A program made the translations under genes and the position numbers. 64,000 nucleotides of DNA. It comes from Streptomyces pseudovenezuelae (GTDB taxonomy: Bacteria > Actinomycetota > Actinomycetes > Streptomycetales > Streptomycetaceae). The DNA lies in the NCBI RefSeq assembly GCF_029892565.1, contig NZ_JARXVH010000013.1, forward strand, positions 186,001-250,000. Direction: 5' to 3'. Within the stretch, counting starts at the first letter, position 1. Each line of letters begins with the position of its first letter. Positions 62,291 through 64,000 of the stretch are shown here, one piece after another. The notes under the pieces were generated by a model that searched no databases, was not told where the DNA came from, and saw only the letters and a program-made list of their open reading frames with translations.

Positions 62291-62405
62291 GGACGGCCGA
62301 GGGGGGCATGCCTCTACTGACGTACGGAACGCGCCCCCCCTCCAACCGGCCGGCCGACGGTCACCTTCCGCCGAGGCCGAGCCGCATCCGCTTCGACAGC
62401 AGCTT

Positions 62406-64000
62406 CTACACCTCGACGTGTGAGCCCATGATGACCGTGCGGTCCTGGGGGAGGCCGAAGTGCTCGGCGGCGTCGGCCGTGATGTAGGAGGTGGCGATGA
62501 ACAGCCGTTTGCGCCAGGGGGCCATCGTCGGTGCCTTGCCGCGCTGAAGCTCGATCTTCGACAGGAAGTAGGACGCCTGGTCGAGATGCAACGGCCCCTC
62601 GGTCAGGGCCGGGTCCAGCAACGCCAGCGTGCCGGGAACGTCCGGCGTCTCCACGTATCCGAACCGGGCGGTGACGTGGATGATCCCGTCGTCGCCGTAG
62701 CCGAGGCCGTCGACCACGATCCGCTGGTCGGCCGGGACACGGGGCACCGGCTCGGTCTCGATGGACAGGATCACGACCTGCTCGTGCCGTACGTGGTTGT
62801 GTTCCACGTTGGCGCGCATCGCCAGCGGCGCCGTCTGCTTGCCGCGGTTGAGGAAGACGGCCGTGCCGGGGACTTCGAGCACCGGCCTTTGTCCGCTGCG
62901 GAGTTGGTCGACGAACTCGCGCAGGGACCCTTCGTGGCGTGCGCGTTCCGCGGTGACGATCTCGCGGCCTCGCTGCCAGGTCGTCATGACGGTGAACGCG
63001 GTGAGGCCGATCAGCAGCGGCAGCCACGCGCCGTGCACGAGCTTGGTCAGGTTGGCCGCCACGAACAGCAGGTCGACGGTGAGCAGCACGGTCGCGCCGG
63101 TCGCGAGCAGCCACACGGGCGTGCCCCATTTCGCGCGGGCGACGTAGAAGAACAGCAGGGTGGTGATGGTGATGGTGCCGGTGACCGCCATGCCGAAGGC
63201 GAAGGCCAGCGCCGTGGAGCTGCGGAAAGCGAAGACCAGGGTGAGGACCGAGACCATCAGCAGCCAGTTGATCCAGGGGACGTAGATCTGGCCGATGGTG
63301 GACTCGGAGGTGTGCGCGATCCGCAGCCTCGGCAGGTAGCCGAGCTGGGCCGCCTGGGAGGCGACCGAGTACGCGCCGGTGATCACCGCCTGGGAGGCGA
63401 TCACCGTGGCCGCCGTGGCGAGCAGGACCATCGGCCACCGTCCCCAGTCGGGTACGAGCAGGAAGAACGGGCTGCTGATGTTGGCCGGGTCGTCGAGGAT
63501 CAGCGCGCCCTGGCCGAGGTAGCTCAGGACGCAGGCGGGGAAGACGAGGAACAGCCAGCCGCGCGTGATGGCGCGGCGGCCGAAGTGCCCCATGTCCGCG
63601 TAGAGCGCCTCCGCGCCGGTGACCGCGAGCACCACCGCGGCGAGCGCGAAGAAGGCGATGCCGAAGTGGCCGAACAGAAAGCCCAGAGCGTAACTCGGCC
63701 ACAGCGCCCGGAGAATGTCCGGGTGGTCGGCGATACCGACGACACCGCACGCACCGATGGCCACGAACCAGCCGATCATGATCGGCCCGAACACCCGGCC
63801 CACCGCCGCGGTACCCCGGCGCTGCACCAGGAACAGCAGCACGATGATCACCGCGGTGACGGGCACGACCGTACTGTCCAGCGACGGCTCGACGACCTTG
63901 AGCCCCTCGACCGCGGACAGCACCGAGATCGCCGGCGTGATCATGCTGTCACCGAAGAACAGCGACGCGCCGAAGATGCCGAGCCCGGCCAGTACGACGG
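62406..64000 (-). CDS. kup: KUP/HAK/KT family potassium transporter (N-terminus outside window)
   Basis: About 531 residues of the transporter are in the window; the first ~120 lie beyond base 64000. The frame continues upstream of the ATG at 63944 as LAGLGIFGASLFFGDSMITP, a conserved KUP segment, so the gene does not start there. Visible features are SVLSAVEGLKVVEP, GTAAVGRVFGPIMIGWFVAI, SYLGQGALILDDPANISSPF, GYLPRLRIAHTSESTIGQIY and VPWINWLLMVSVLTLVFAF. The C-terminal cytosolic domain has GTAVFLNRGKQTAPLAMRAN. It imports potassium with protons. Confidence 0.93.
   Translation of the reverse strand, partial: VVLAGLGIFGASLFFGDSMITPAISVLSAVEGLKVVEPSLDSTVVPVTAVIIVLLFLVQRRGTAAVGRVFGPIMIGWFVAIGACGVVGIADHPDILRALWPSYALGFLFGHFGIAFFALAAVVLAVTGAEALYADMGHFGRRAITRGWLFLVFPACVLSYLGQGALILDDPANISSPFFLLVPDWGRWPMVLLATAATVIASQAVITGAYSVASQAAQLGYLPRLRIAHTSESTIGQIYVPWINWLLMVSVLTLVFAFRSSTALAFAFGMAVTGTITITTLLFFYVARAKWGTPVWLLATGATVLLTVDLLFVAANLTKLVHGAWLPLLIGLTAFTVMTTWQRGREIVTAERARHEGSLREFVDQLRSGQRPVLEVPGTAVFLNRGKQTAPLAMRANVEHNHVRHEQVVILSIETEPVPRVPADQRIVVDGLGYGDDGIIHVTARFGYVETPDVPGTLALLDPALTEGPLHLDQASYFLSKIELQRGKAPTMAPWRKRLFIATSYITADAAEHFGLPQDRTVIMGSHVEV

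Overview
The window is high-GC actinobacterial chromosome and most resembles Streptomyces. The reasons are strong third-position G+C, many GTG starts, ATGA/GTGA-coupled operons, a Tat-exported cholesterol oxidase, a SigE-family ECF sigma factor, an LtrA protein, SpoIIE-type phosphatase and Stealth-family sugar-phosphate transferases. No rRNA or tRNA gene and no CRISPR array was seen. The last gene (KUP transporter) and the first (GntR regulator) run off the window.

Layout. 0-3.1 kb: a truncated GntR regulator divergent from a TetR-SDR-SDR operon with nested dyads in the shared promoter. 3.2-3.75 kb: decayed pieces of a TetR regulator and a ComB-like phosphatase. 3.8-11.3 kb: two secreted proteins (beta-propeller/Ig-like and FG-GAP), an arginase-family protein with an altered metal site, a NarL-type two-component pair and a membrane protein. 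11.5-14.7 kb: cholesterol oxidase facing an AhpD-like/NAD-dependent dehydrogenase pair. 14.9-19.46 kb: a degraded, partly AT-richer island holding the tail of a serine integrase, a 976-bp Tn3-type cassette with 37/38-bp terminal repeats and a 5-bp target duplication, a putative ribbon-helix-helix gene behind an array of short repeats, two small membrane-anchored proteins, a phage portal remnant and a broken regulator.

19.5-28.6 kb: sirtuin, UspA-like protein, a reductase-AraC-reductase operon, and a four-gene block (GT2-GtrA, GT39, response regulator, kinase) in which GT39 is broken. 28.8-32.7 kb: AtuA/DUF4387/MFS operon with a GntR regulator; both promoters carry the same 10-bp palindrome. 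32.8-40.8 kb: sigma factor with putative membrane partner, methyltransferase, GH25 lysozyme, quinone reductase, HD protein, LtrA, a frameshifted membrane gene and a PAS-PP2C phosphatase. 40.9-44.4 kb: two tandem Stealth proteins.

44.7-57.4 kb is the most interesting block: five co-directional genes, nearly all overlapping by 4 bp, for a DUF4132-like protein, a 1,633-residue protein of unknown function, a MoxR AAA+ ATPase, a fused DUF5682-VWA protein and a SWIM zinc-finger protein. The last three match the domain order of Escherichia coli yehL-yehM-yehP-yehQ, with yehM and yehP fused. This is a NTP-dependent MoxR/VWA-type system whose job is unknown. 57.5-64 kb: a Doc/Fic-like toxin-antitoxin pair, a membrane protein, an NTF2-like/hydrolase/NmrA operon divergent from its TetR regulator with two identical 16-bp operators, a DUF3455 remnant, and the KUP transporter.
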